Origin: Brucella pecoris
GTDB taxonomy: Bacteria; Pseudomonadota; Alphaproteobacteria; Rhizobiales; Rhizobiaceae
Reading direction: 5' to 3'
DNA: 64,000 nt
Assembly: GCF_006376675.1 (NCBI RefSeq)
Contig: NZ_VEWK01000011.1
Span: 62,001 to 126,000 of the forward strand
Each line of letters opens with the position of its first letter. The first letter of the stretch is position 1. Both the position numbers and the translations under genes were made by a program. The notes below the pieces were generated by a model that worked only from the letters and a program-made list of their open reading frames with translations, did no database searches and was not told the DNA's origin. Below, in pieces: positions 16,443-25,531 of the stretch.

Positions 16443-17651
16443 ATGCCCCTCGACTGCGACGCCTTTCATGCTAGCTGGATAGCGACAGTTCTCAATCTCG
16501 ATTGGCCGTCGCGCAGTTCGTCCCGCATTGAAGACGATGCCCAACGTATAAAGCGCCAGAAACAGGAATTGGTCAGGCTTTTCGATGAAGCGTCCGAGCA
16601 TGGTATCAATGCGGTCATTTTTCAGGTTTCGCCAACCGGCGATGCATTTTACCAATCGTCCTATTTGCCATGGTCATCCTATTTGACTGGAACCCTTGGC
16701 AAAGATCCGGGTTTTGATCCGCTGAAATTTGCAATTCAGGAAGCGCATAAGCGCGGCATAGAATTGCATGCATGGCTTAACCCCTATCGTGTCTCGATGG
16801 ACACAAAGCCATCGACCCGCAAGGAATTGCGGAACTCGTCGAAGGAATCTCCTGTCAGTGTTTATAAGTCTCATCCAGATTGGGTCGGTGTCTCGGCGGA
16901 TCGTTATGTCCTTGATCCCGGCATTCCGACTGTTCGCGAATGGATAACGAATGTGACAGCAGAGGTCGTGCAGAAATATGATGTCGATGGCATCCAGTTC
17001 GATGACTATTTCTACTACGAAACAGCATCGTCGAAACTTGATGACGACAATTCATATGCACGGTTTGGCACGCGCTTCTCAAGCAAATATGAATGGCGTC
17101 GCTACAATACCCACACGCTGGTGCGGGACATTTCAGACAGGATAAAATCCATCAAGCCGAATGTTCGCTTTGGTATCAGCCCGAGCGGCGTTTGGCGCAA
17201 CGCTGCGGACGATCCGCGCGGTTCTGCAACCCGTGCCGGAAAAACCAACTATGACGGAGATTTTGCCGACACGCGGCGATGGGTGAAAGAAGGCATAATC
17301 GACTATATCGCGCCGCAGATTTACTGGTCCTTTGGCCGCAAGGATGTGTCTTACGGAACGATTGCCAAATGGTGGGCTGATACGGTTCGCGGGACGAAGA
17401 CCGATCTCTATATCGGCTTGGCACTCTATCGAGCCGGTTCCGGAACCACGCTTGAACCCGGCTGGCAGGTGGGTGAGGGTGTGACCGAAATTAAACGCCA
17501 GCTTGAGCTCAACGAGTCTTTGCCGGAGGTGAGAGGAAGCATTCTCTTTCGCCAGGGTTTCCTTTCCGACCCGAAGGTCGAAGGTGTGTCGAACTATCTG
17601 AAGAAAACGTGGGGCAAATGCAGGTCACGGAAAGCTGACGGCAAAAAATGA
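16443..17651 (+). CDS. Family 10-like glycosyl hydrolase (GHL10/DUF187, YngK-like)
   Basis: This is a predicted glycosidase of about 402 residues. The core motifs HASWIATVLNLDWPS (start of the barrel), NAVIFQVSPTGDAFYQS, GIELHAWLNPYRVS, YDVDGIQFDDYFYY and YIAPQIYWSF match the GHL10 barrel found in bacterial cell-surface proteins such as YngK and YddW. Relatives usually carry a signal or lipoprotein peptide before the barrel. Here only about ten residues (MPLDCDAF) precede it, and the TTG at 16410 adds just eleven more without a hydrophobic stretch. Either the protein is cytoplasmic or the 5' end is damaged. The ATG at 16443 has a weak ACGGAA site. Confidence 0.8.
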   Translation: MPLDCDAFHASWIATVLNLDWPSRSSSRIEDDAQRIKRQKQELVRLFDEASEHGINAVIFQVSPTGDAFYQSSYLPWSSYLTGTLGKDPGFDPLKFAIQEAHKRGIELHAWLNPYRVSMDTKPSTRKELRNSSKESPVSVYKSHPDWVGVSADRYVLDPGIPTVREWITNVTAEVVQKYDVDGIQFDDYFYYETASSKLDDDNSYARFGTRFSSKYEWRRYNTHTLVRDISDRIKSIKPNVRFGISPSGVWRNAADDPRGSATRAGKTNYDGDFADTRRWVKEGIIDYIAPQIYWSFGRKDVSYGTIAKWWADTVRGTKTDLYIGLALYRAGSGTTLEPGWQVGEGVTEIKRQLELNESLPEVRGSILFRQGFLSDPKVEGVSNYLKKTWGKCRSRKADGKK

Positions 17652-17677
17652 TCATGGACCGCTGAATTGTTGTTTGT

Positions 17678-17691
17678 TTGATTGAAATCAA
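17678..17691. promoter_or_regulatory. Perfect FNR-type box (distal)
   Basis: TTGATTGAAATCAA is an exact match to the dyad TTGAT-N4-ATCAA recognised by FNR/FixK/NnrR-type regulators. It lies 27 bases after the glycosidase stop. If it acts at -41.5, transcription would begin near 17726, in front of the hairpin-rich non-coding stretch. Confidence 0.7.
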
Positions 17692-17729
17692 AGAGCTTCG
17701 TTTGAGCGGGTGCTAACCAACCATCGTTG

Positions 17730-17905
17730 CCGGTTTCCACCAGAGCCGGTGACCCGGGGTGCCGAGGCCCTACTCGAATGGCACCCCGGCTAAATCAATC
17801 TGTCGAGCGCATGAGCGCGATCTTTCCGTAACGTCGTCTTGTCGACAGCCAGCGGGTGCTGTCGGCGTTGCTCCCCTCTGTTTCATCAAATCAGCACCCG
17901 CGTCC
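17730..17905 (+). ncRNA. Candidate structured non-coding RNA between two FNR boxes
   Basis: No credible protein is encoded here. Successive structures can form: CCGG...CCGG around 17731-17748; a perfect ten-base stem CCGGGGTGCC / GGCACCCCGG (17754-17789); GACAGC / GCTGTC (17843-17863); and an overlapping perfect ten-base pairing GCGGGTGCTG / CAGCACCCGC (17852-17901). The last two are mutually exclusive, which is typical of switch-like RNA. No known RNA family was recognised and there is no clear T-run terminator. Transcription and strand are inferred from the upstream FNR-type box. Confidence 0.35.
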
Positions 17906-17939
17906 AATTTCTATAAAAATGGGACCACTTTAGCCGTTC

Positions 17940-17953
17940 TTGATCCTAATCAA
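17940..17953. promoter_or_regulatory. Perfect FNR-type box upstream of the yhiI-rbbA-yhhJ operon
   Basis: TTGATCCTAATCAA is an exact TTGAT-N4-ATCAA dyad, about 242 bases before the yhiI-like ATG. It suggests activation, or repression, of the exporter operon by an FNR/FixK/NnrR-class protein. A leader of about 200 bases would result. Confidence 0.7.
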
Positions 17954-18194
17954 GGCGGGCAACCGTGACCGCGATTAGAGCAGATCTAACCGGGAGTTTG
18001 CGATTCTGGATCGCTTCCCCCAATTCACCGGTTGCTAAATGAAAAGGTAGTTCCATATCATTCCCGAGAAGGTTCTGGCAGACGCTGGAGGCGGGGCGGT
18101 GGGGACAATCAAAACCCTTGCAGGCAGCGACCGCTTGCCGGTGCTTCGTTTGAAGACGGCGTTGTGACGATGATGGCAATGAGGGTGTTTCATT

Positions 18195-19262
18195 ATGGCT
18201 TTCAACCGTAAGCAATGGATACTGGCCGGGGCGATTATCGTTCTTGCCGCAGGCGGGTATTATGCTTGGAAGACGCTGAACGGCGATGGATTGCCGGAAG
18301 GTATTGCCAAAGGCAATGGGCGTATAGAGGCGGTTGAAATCGACATTTCGACGAAGAGTCCGGGGCGCATTCGCGAAATCCTCGCGGATGAGGGCGATTT
18401 CGTGCAGGAAAATGACATCCTTGCGCGCATGGATACGGATCAGTTGGAAAGTCAGCGCAAGCAGGCTGAGGCGCAATTGCGCCGGGCGGAGATTGGTATC
18501 GAGACCGCACGCAGCCTTGTCACGCAGCGGGAAGCTGAGCGCACGGCAGCAGAAGCGACTGTGGCGCAGCGCGAAGCGCAACTGGATGCTGCCCAGCGTC
18601 GCCTGGCCCGATCCCAGCAATTGACGCAATCGCGCACCGTTTCGCAACAGGTTCTCGATGATGACCGAGCAACCGCGCAGGGGGCAGAAGCCGCTGTCGG
18701 TGCAGCCAAGGCGCAGCTTGCGGCGACCGAAGCAGCTATTGGGGCTGCTAAGGCGCAGGTTGTGGATGCCGAAGCGTCAGTTGAAGCGGCCAAGGCAGCG
18801 ATCGCGAGCATTGAAGCAGATATCAATGACGCCACTTTGAGGGCACCTAAGCCGGGCCGGGTTCAATACCGTGTTGCTCAGCCGGGCGAAGTGCTTTCCG
18901 CAGGCGGGCGGGTGCTCAATCTTGTAGACGTCAGCGATGTTTACATGACCTTCTTCCTGCCGACGGCGCAGGCCGGGCGAGTGGCCATGGGTGCGGATGC
19001 CCGGATCGTTCTCGATGCTGCGCCGCAATATGTCATTCCTGCGAAGATCAGCTTTGTGGCTGATGTGGCCCAGTTTACGCCGAAGACCGTTGAAACGGAG
19101 GAGGAACGCCAGAAGCTGATGTTCCGGGTCAAGGCGAAGATTCCGCAGGAACTGCTTCAAAAATATATCCAGCAAGTGAAAACGGGATTGCCGGGCATGG
19201 CCTATGTCAAGCTTGACCCCAATGCCGAATGGCCGAAGAATCTTGCGGAAACCGTGAAATGA
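18195..19262 (+). CDS. yhiI: HlyD/AcrA-type membrane fusion protein (YhiI-like)
   Basis: This is the periplasmic adaptor subunit of an ABC exporter, 355 residues. Residues ~8-25 are a membrane anchor (WILAGAIIVLAAGGYYAW). A biotinyl-lipoyl half follows (GNGRIEAVEIDISTKSPGRI), then an alanine- and glutamine-rich coiled coil at ~85-205, the second lipoyl half (DATLRAPKPGRVQYRVAQPG) and a beta barrel. The stop codon overlaps the start of the ATPase gene (ATGA). Gene order adaptor, double-ATPase fusion, permease is that of E. coli yhiI-rbbA-yhhJ. The substrate is unknown. Confidence 0.88.
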   Translation: MAFNRKQWILAGAIIVLAAGGYYAWKTLNGDGLPEGIAKGNGRIEAVEIDISTKSPGRIREILADEGDFVQENDILARMDTDQLESQRKQAEAQLRRAEIGIETARSLVTQREAERTAAEATVAQREAQLDAAQRRLARSQQLTQSRTVSQQVLDDDRATAQGAEAAVGAAKAQLAATEAAIGAAKAQVVDAEASVEAAKAAIASIEADINDATLRAPKPGRVQYRVAQPGEVLSAGGRVLNLVDVSDVYMTFFLPTAQAGRVAMGADARIVLDAAPQYVIPAKISFVADVAQFTPKTVETEEERQKLMFRVKAKIPQELLQKYIQQVKTGLPGMAYVKLDPNAEWPKNLAETVK

Positions 19263-22039
19263 ACGATGTTCCTGTCAAAGCTGGCGCCAATGACGACAGC
19301 TTTGTCGTCCGGGCGCAAGGCGTAGGGCTGTCCTACGGGAAAACACGTGCTCTGCGCGAAGTAAACCTTGATATTCCCGCCGGTTGCATGGTCGGTTTGA
19401 TCGGCCCTGACGGGGTAGGGAAATCGAGCCTGTTATCATTGGTGGCCGGGGCGCGGACGATGCAACAGGGCCGCATCGAGGTCCTTGGTGGTGACATTTC
19501 TGATAAGCGTCATCTTCAGTCCGCCTATCCCCGTATCGCCTATATGCCGCAGGGGCTTGGAAAGAATCTTTATCCGACGCTTTCGGTGTTCGAAAACATC
19601 GATTTTTTCGGACGGTTGTTCGGACATAACCGAAAAGAACGTGAGCGTCGGATCGCCGATCTTCTGGCCCGCACGGGTATGTCGTCCTTCGCGGATCGTC
19701 CGGCTGGCAAACTTTCCGGCGGCATGAAGCAGAAGACAAGTCTTTGCTGCTCGCTGATCCATGATCCCGATCTGCTTATTCTCGACGAGCCGACAACTGG
19801 CGTCGATCCGTTGTCTCGGCGCCAGTTCTGGGAACTGATCGACGACATCCGCAAGGACCGTCCCGGAATGAGCGTCATCGTCGCCACGGCCTATATGGAA
19901 GAAGCTGAGCGCTTCGATTGGCTGGTTGCAATGAATGACGGGCAGGTTCTGGCGACGGGGACGCCTGGGGAATTGCTGCAGCGAACCAACACGCCAAACC
20001 TCGATGCTGCCTTTATCGCGCTCCTGCCGGAAGAATTGCGAAGGGGCCATCAGGATATCGAGATTCCGCACCGTGACTTTGGTGCCAACGCTGAAATCGC
20101 GATTGAAGCAGAACACGTCACCGTTCGCTTTGGCAATTTCACTGCGGTGAATGATGTGAGTTTTCGCATCCCGCGTGGCGAAATCTTCGGTTTTCTTGGT
20201 TCAAACGGTTGCGGCAAAACCACGACTATGAAGGTTTTGACGGGGTTGTTGCCTGCCAGCGAGGGAACGGCGCGGCTGTTCGGGCGCGAGGTGGACCCCA
20301 AGGATATCGATATACGCCGTCATGTCGGGTACATGTCACAGGCATTTTCGCTCTATTCGGAATTGACCGTCCACCAAAATCTGGAACTTCACGCCAAACT
20401 GTTTGATATGGCGCAGGATCTGACCGAACGCCGCATCAAGGAGTTGACCGAACGCTTTGATCTCACAGAGGTTATGGACTCCTTGCCTGACGCCTTACCG
20501 CTTGGTATCCGCCAGCGCTTGTCACTGGCTGTGGCTCTGATTCATTCCCCTGATATTCTCATTCTCGATGAGCCGACATCGGGTGTCGACCCGGTCGCTC
20601 GGGATGCTTTCTGGCAAATTCTTGCCGACCTGTCCCGCAAAGATAATGTTACGATCTTTGTTTCTACCCATTTCATGAATGAAGCAGAGCTTTGCGACCG
20701 GATTTCGCTGATGCATGCCGGCAAGGTGCTGATAAGCGATACGCCGAAGGCGATTACCGAAAGTCGCCATGCCGAAACTCTGGAAGAGGCTTTCGTCGCG
20801 TATCTTCAGGACGCAATCGGCGAGACAGAACAGTCAGTACCATCGCCTGCAATTCTTCCAGAACAGATGACGGAGGCAGGCGAAACGCATCCAAAGAAGG
20901 CTTCAAGCTGGTTGCCGGACATGAGGCGAATGCTGGCCTACACACGGCGTGAGGCGCTGGAACTGAAGCGTGACCCAATCCGCGCCACGCTGGCTATTCT
21001 CGGTAGCGTCATCCTGATGTTTGTCATCGGTTACGGTATTAATCTGGATGTCGAGAATCTGAAATTTGCGGTGCTCGATCGTGACGATACGACAATCAGC
21101 CGTGATTATACGCAGCAGATTGCGGGTTCGCGCTATTTCTCTGAGCAACCTGCCTTAACAGATTACGATGATCTTGATCGAAGGATGCGTGATGGTGAAA
21201 TCAGTCTTGCGATTGAAATTCCACCGAACTTCGGCGCAGATGTGATGCGTGGGCGCCCGGCCGAAATCGCTGCATGGATTGACGGCGCAATGCCGTCGCG
21301 GGCCGAGACCGTGAAAGGCTATGTTCAGGGTATGCATGCCAACTGGCTGACGCAGAAAGCCCGCGAGCTTTATGGCAGTGCGGCGAATGTCGGCAGTTTC
21401 AATCTGGAGATACGCTACCGATATAACCCCGATGTGCAAAGCCTTGTGGCTATGGTGCCGGCGGTCATTCCGTTGCTGCTGCTCATGATTCCCGCAATGC
21501 TGGCGGTGCTGAGCGTGGTTCGTGAAAAGGAGCTGGGATCGATCATCAATTTTTACGTAACGCCGGTGACGAAATTCGAGTTTCTGTTCGGCAAGCAATT
21601 GCCCTATATCGGGCTGGCATTTCTGAATTTCCTGATGCTGACAGCCTTTGCGGTGTTTATTTTCCGGGTTCCGTTTACGGGAAGCTTCCCTACTTATGCG
21701 CTGGCGGCGCTGCTCTATGTGACGATCGCGACCGGTATGGGACTGGTTCTGTCCACCTTCATGAACAGCCAGATTGCAGCAATCTTTGGAACGGCGCTTC
21801 TAACACTCATTCCGGCCGTACAGTACTCCGGTATCATCGACCCTGTGTCGTCGCTGCAAGGTGCAGGCGCATTCATCGGAAAAATCTATCCGGCGACCTA
21901 TTTCGTGACCATTTCGCGCGGGGTTTTCTCCAAGGCGTTGGGGTTTGCCGATCTCGCAAGTTCGTTTCTGCCCTTATTGATAGCGGTGCCGGTGCTCATG
22001 GCGCTAGCTATCGTTCTTCTCAAGAAACAGGCGAGCTAA
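19259..22039 (+). CDS. rbbA: ABC transporter with two ATPase domains fused to an ABC-2 permease (RbbA-like)
   Basis: This 926-residue fusion protein contains two nucleotide-binding domains. The first has Walker A GPDGVGKSS (49-57), signature LSGGMKQK and LLILDEPTTGVDP. The second has Walker A GSNGCGKTT (~314) and ILILDEPTSGVDP, but LPLGIRQR stands where LSGGQ is expected. After a linker, about 360 C-terminal residues form an ABC-2 membrane domain with a large periplasmic loop. This is the architecture of E. coli RbbA/YhiH, described as a ribosome-associated ATPase but also fitting an exporter. The start at ATG 19259 overlaps the preceding stop; the ATG at 19229 would add ten residues. Confidence 0.9.
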   Translation: MNDVPVKAGANDDSFVVRAQGVGLSYGKTRALREVNLDIPAGCMVGLIGPDGVGKSSLLSLVAGARTMQQGRIEVLGGDISDKRHLQSAYPRIAYMPQGLGKNLYPTLSVFENIDFFGRLFGHNRKERERRIADLLARTGMSSFADRPAGKLSGGMKQKTSLCCSLIHDPDLLILDEPTTGVDPLSRRQFWELIDDIRKDRPGMSVIVATAYMEEAERFDWLVAMNDGQVLATGTPGELLQRTNTPNLDAAFIALLPEELRRGHQDIEIPHRDFGANAEIAIEAEHVTVRFGNFTAVNDVSFRIPRGEIFGFLGSNGCGKTTTMKVLTGLLPASEGTARLFGREVDPKDIDIRRHVGYMSQAFSLYSELTVHQNLELHAKLFDMAQDLTERRIKELTERFDLTEVMDSLPDALPLGIRQRLSLAVALIHSPDILILDEPTSGVDPVARDAFWQILADLSRKDNVTIFVSTHFMNEAELCDRISLMHAGKVLISDTPKAITESRHAETLEEAFVAYLQDAIGETEQSVPSPAILPEQMTEAGETHPKKASSWLPDMRRMLAYTRREALELKRDPIRATLAILGSVILMFVIGYGINLDVENLKFAVLDRDDTTISRDYTQQIAGSRYFSEQPALTDYDDLDRRMRDGEISLAIEIPPNFGADVMRGRPAEIAAWIDGAMPSRAETVKGYVQGMHANWLTQKARELYGSAANVGSFNLEIRYRYNPDVQSLVAMVPAVIPLLLLMIPAMLAVLSVVREKELGSIINFYVTPVTKFEFLFGKQLPYIGLAFLNFLMLTAFAVFIFRVPFTGSFPTYALAALLYVTIATGMGLVLSTFMNSQIAAIFGTALLTLIPAVQYSGIIDPVSSLQGAGAFIGKIYPATYFVTISRGVFSKALGFADLASSFLPLLIAVPVLMALAIVLLKKQAS

Positions 22040-22040
22040 G

Positions 22041-23153
22041 ATGCGGATATCCAACATATTCCAGCTTGGCGTGAAGGAACTGCGCGGTCTTGCGCGCGAT
22101 CCGATGTTGCTGATCCTGATCGTTTATGCCTTTACGCTTGCGATCTATACGGCATCAAAGGCGATGCCTGAAACTCTTAACAATGCGGCAATAGCGATTG
22201 TCGACGAAGATCAGTCGCCGGTTTCCAGCCGGATAACGACGGCATTCTATCCGCCATATTTTGTGCCTCCGAAGCTGATTTCATCCTATGAAATGGATGC
22301 CCGGATGGATGAAGGGCTCGATACGTTCGCGTTGAACATACCGCCGAATTTCCAGCGCGATCTTCTGGCAGGCCGTTCGCCGACAATCCAGCTCAATGTC
22401 GATGCAACCCGGATGAGCCAGGCCTTTACCGGGGGTGGCTATGTGCAGTCAATTGTGTCGAGTGAGGTGAGCGAATTTCTCAATCGCTATCGCGGTAGCG
22501 CACAAGCGCCTGTCGAACTCAATCTCAGAGCGAGATTCAATCAGGATTTGAACAAGGGCTGGTTCGGTGCAATCAATAACGTGATTTCATCGGTTACGAT
22601 GCTGTCGATCATCCTGACGGGCGCAGCCCTCATTCGAGAACGCGAACATGGAACCATAGAACACCTGCTGGTGATGCCGGTAACGCCGGTTGAAATCATG
22701 GTCAGCAAGATATGGTCTATGGGGCTCGTCGTGCTGATTGCTTCTGCTTTTGCGTTGGTCTTCGTGGTTCAGGGGCTGCTTGCCGTCCCGATCTATGGGT
22801 CGGTATCGTTGTTTCTCGTGGGCGCAGCGCTCCAGCTTTTTGCGACGACCAGCCTTGGCATTTTCCTGGCAACGGCGGCTGGTTCCATGCCGCAGTTCGG
22901 AATGCTGCTGATGCTGGTGCTTCTGCCGTTACAGGTGCTTTCAGGGGGGACAACACCCCGCGAAAGCATGCCCGAGATCATCCAGACAATCATGCTGGCC
23001 GCGCCGAATACGCATTTCGTCATATTGGCGCAATCGATCCTGTTTCGCGGGGCAGGGCTGGGCGTCGTCTGGCCGCAATTTCTGGCACTGATCGTTATTG
23101 GTTCTGTGCTGTTCTACTTTGCGCTTCAGCGGTTCCGTGCATTTCTGCGATAG
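22041..23153 (+). CDS. yhhJ: ABC-2 type permease (YhhJ-like)
   Basis: This is an inner-membrane permease subunit of 370 residues. It has an N-terminal membrane segment, a large extracytoplasmic domain (NAAIAIVDEDQSPVSSRI...) and five or six C-terminal membrane helices with the ABC-2 pattern REREHGTIEHLLVMPVTPVE and LLMLVLLPLQVLSGGTTP. It starts one base after the rbbA-like stop, so the three genes form one translationally coupled operon. Together they would form a tripartite drug, lipid or peptide exporter. A terminator follows. Confidence 0.88.
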   Translation: MRISNIFQLGVKELRGLARDPMLLILIVYAFTLAIYTASKAMPETLNNAAIAIVDEDQSPVSSRITTAFYPPYFVPPKLISSYEMDARMDEGLDTFALNIPPNFQRDLLAGRSPTIQLNVDATRMSQAFTGGGYVQSIVSSEVSEFLNRYRGSAQAPVELNLRARFNQDLNKGWFGAINNVISSVTMLSIILTGAALIREREHGTIEHLLVMPVTPVEIMVSKIWSMGLVVLIASAFALVFVVQGLLAVPIYGSVSLFLVGAALQLFATTSLGIFLATAAGSMPQFGMLLMLVLLPLQVLSGGTTPRESMPEIIQTIMLAAPNTHFVILAQSILFRGAGLGVVWPQFLALIVIGSVLFYFALQRFRAFLR

Positions 23154-23176
23154 GAAAATTCTTTGAAATCAGGAAG

Positions 23177-23211
23177 CTGAATCCATTCCTTGCGAATGTG
23201 ATTCAGTTTTC
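23177..23211 (+). terminator. Terminator of the yhiI-rbbA-yhhJ operon
   Basis: CTGAATC / GATTCAG arms enclose a 16-base loop and are followed by TTTTCT, 24 bases after the yhhJ-like stop. Confidence 0.6.
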
Positions 23212-23277
23212 TGTACCGGATTGCGCTTTAGTGGAGTTGCGAATCCTTAACCATGTTGCTATCGCAATAACTAGGAG

Positions 23278-23480
23278 ACGGTTCCGCTGTTCAGGCGGAT
23301 GAAAAGGGAACACGGTGAAGCCATCTGGCTGATGCCGCGACTGCCCCCGCAACTGTAACCGGAGAGCTATCCTCCATAACCGTGTGAGCGGTGAAAGCCA
23401 CTGAGAGCATTCGATGCACTCGGGAAGGCGGAGGGGAAGCGACGACCCGGAAGTCAGGAGACCTGCCGTATCCGGTCACC
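23278..23480 (+). promoter_or_regulatory. Cobalamin riboswitch
   Basis: This leader RNA binds adenosylcobalamin and shuts off expression. Conserved blocks are visible in order: the initial ACGGTTCC pairing region, AGGGAACACGGTGAAG, CTGCCCCCGCAACTGTAACC, GAAGCCACTGAGAGC (B12-box region), GGGAAGGCGGAGG, and the closing GACCCGGAAGTCAGGAGACC. It lies about 160 bases upstream of btuB. The segment in between can form the expression platform. Confidence 0.95.
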
Positions 23481-23640
23481 CATGCATGGACACGGGGTGT
23501 GTTCAGGCGCGGCTGCCCGTGGCGGTGACATTGTTGAAATGTTGCCGTTGGGAGGAAGGGCGTTTTGCGCTGCCATTGCTTCAACCTGCGGTGAGAGGAA
23601 ATGCCGTTTATCGGTCTCCGGTTCGGCGGGTTGAGGGAAA

Positions 23641-25518
23641 ATGTGCCTTTTAAAATCATCGGTTCTACTTGTATCGGCCAGCGTTCTTGCGCTGCCATCC
23701 ACGACGCTTGCTCAAAATCTGCCAGATGGCGACGGCAGCGTCGTCCTCGATACAATTGTGGTCACGCCATTGCGCCGCGCATCTTCGCTGCAGCGCTCGA
23801 CCTCGTCTGTGACTGTTATCGATTCAGCAGATATCGAACGGTCGGCTGCTCCTGATCTGCAGTCGCTGCTGAAGTCCTATAGCGGTATCTCCATAAAGAC
23901 GAATGGCGGGCAGGGTTCTTCCGCCGGAATTTTTATTCGTGGAATGTCTTCTGATCAAACAGTTGTTCTGGTCAATGGCGTGCGCACCGCGTCGGCAACG
24001 AGTGGCTCGACCGCGCTTTCCAATATTCCTCTAACCTCTATCGAGCGCATAGAAATCGCCAAGGGGGCTCATTCTGCACAATATGGCGCTGATGCCATGG
24101 GTGGGGTGGTCAACATCATCACGAAGCAGGGTGGAGCGTGTGGTGAACACCCTTGGTGCGGCAGTCTTTCTACCGGTGTCAGCCATCCCTGGGGTGGGTA
24201 TGCTTCGGGGTCCATCCAGGGACGCAGCAACGCCGGTGTCGACTATGCTTTTGGCGCAGCTATAACCGGCACGCAAGGATATGACTTCACTACATCGGAC
24301 GCCTATGGCCATGAACCGGATCGCGACGGGTTTTTGCAAGGCTCTTTCAACTTTGCCCTGTCGAAGGACTTCGACTGGGGTAAAATTTATGCGGATGGTC
24401 TCTTCAGTCGGGGACGCAACCAGTACGACGCCAAAGCGCCATCGCCGAACCAGGCTGACAGCACAGCATTTACGGGCAAGTTCGGAACGCGTGTCGATCA
24501 TACGGCAGATTGGTCGTCTACGCTGGAGTTCAGCACGGGCATCGACAGCAGCCGTAACTTCCGCAAGGGCGTGAGTGGATCCGATCGGTTTGAAACCAAG
24601 CGTTATGGTGTCTTTGCCTCGACCGAAAAGAGTTTCGATACGGGCAAGGTCGGCCACACTGTGACCGCTGGTGTGGAAGCCTATCGCGAGGAGATCAACA
24701 CCAGCGTTGCTTATGATGAAACCAGCCGCGATCTGGCCGCCATATTCGGACAATATTCGCTCGAATATGAGGCGCTGCGTTTCGATGGCGGGTTGCGTTA
24801 TGATCACAACAGCCAATTCGGCGATGTCGCCACCTATAATCTTGGTGTGAGCTATGAAATTCTGCCCGATCTGGTGCTGCGGTCTTCTTACGCTACCGGT
24901 TTCCGCGCGCCGACGTTCAATGATCTCTATTATCCCTTGTCGGGAAATCCGGATCTAAAACCCGAGAAATCGGGCTCTTATGAACTGGGTTTGAACTGGC
25001 AGATAAGTTCCGGCACCAGTCTGGATATGGCATTCTACGACACCCGGTTAAGGCAGGGTATTAGCTGGAGAGAGGACGAACAAACACATCTGTGGTTGCC
25101 AGTAAATGTTGATCGAGCTCACATAACCGGGTTTGAAGCGACGCTTGGCCACCGCTTCAACGAACAGTGGGGTGTCAAAGGTTTAGTGGACCTTAAACGG
25201 CCTATTGATGAAGCCACAGGAAACGATCTTCCCTATCGCGAACGTTTTAAGGCTGCGGCTGAGGTGAATTTCACACCAATTGAGAAGCTCGATCTTACCG
25301 CAAGATTGATCTATGGCGGTTCGCGCTATGCTGACGCTGCGAACAGCAAGAAACTTGGTGACTATGTGACTGCTGATTTCGTCGCGCTCTATTCCATCGA
25401 CAAGCAATCGCAATTGAAGTTCTCTGTCGAGAACATCTTTGACAAGGATTATCAGACCAGCTCCGGCTATATTGCACCGGGACGCACCATCAATATCGGG
25501 TTGACCCGGAATTTCTGA
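23641..25518 (+). CDS. btuB: TonB-dependent outer-membrane cobalamin receptor
   Basis: This outer-membrane barrel imports vitamin B12 using TonB energy. It has 625 residues. A signal peptide ends near ALPSTTLAQ, a TonB-box-like LDTIVVTPLRR comes next, and a plug domain follows (LKSYSGISIKTNGGQGSSAG, VVLVNGVRTAS, IERIEIAKGAHSAQYGADAM, GGVVNIITK). A barrel of many amphipathic strands ends in the C-terminal phenylalanine of LTRNF. The cobalamin riboswitch upstream and BtuFCD genes downstream support the substrate. The ATG at 23641 follows a GAGGGAAA site. Confidence 0.94.
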   Translation: MCLLKSSVLLVSASVLALPSTTLAQNLPDGDGSVVLDTIVVTPLRRASSLQRSTSSVTVIDSADIERSAAPDLQSLLKSYSGISIKTNGGQGSSAGIFIRGMSSDQTVVLVNGVRTASATSGSTALSNIPLTSIERIEIAKGAHSAQYGADAMGGVVNIITKQGGACGEHPWCGSLSTGVSHPWGGYASGSIQGRSNAGVDYAFGAAITGTQGYDFTTSDAYGHEPDRDGFLQGSFNFALSKDFDWGKIYADGLFSRGRNQYDAKAPSPNQADSTAFTGKFGTRVDHTADWSSTLEFSTGIDSSRNFRKGVSGSDRFETKRYGVFASTEKSFDTGKVGHTVTAGVEAYREEINTSVAYDETSRDLAAIFGQYSLEYEALRFDGGLRYDHNSQFGDVATYNLGVSYEILPDLVLRSSYATGFRAPTFNDLYYPLSGNPDLKPEKSGSYELGLNWQISSGTSLDMAFYDTRLRQGISWREDEQTHLWLPVNVDRAHITGFEATLGHRFNEQWGVKGLVDLKRPIDEATGNDLPYRERFKAAAEVNFTPIEKLDLTARLIYGGSRYADAANSKKLGDYVTADFVALYSIDKQSQLKFSVENIFDKDYQTSSGYIAPGRTINIGLTRNF

Positions 25519-25531
25519 GGCTGAACAGAGA

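Noticed and set aside
17730..17800. Known structured RNA (SRP RNA, 6S, tmRNA, SAM-type or other riboswitch) at the hairpin region
   Set aside because: None of the conserved cores of these RNAs was found. It was kept only as an unassigned candidate.
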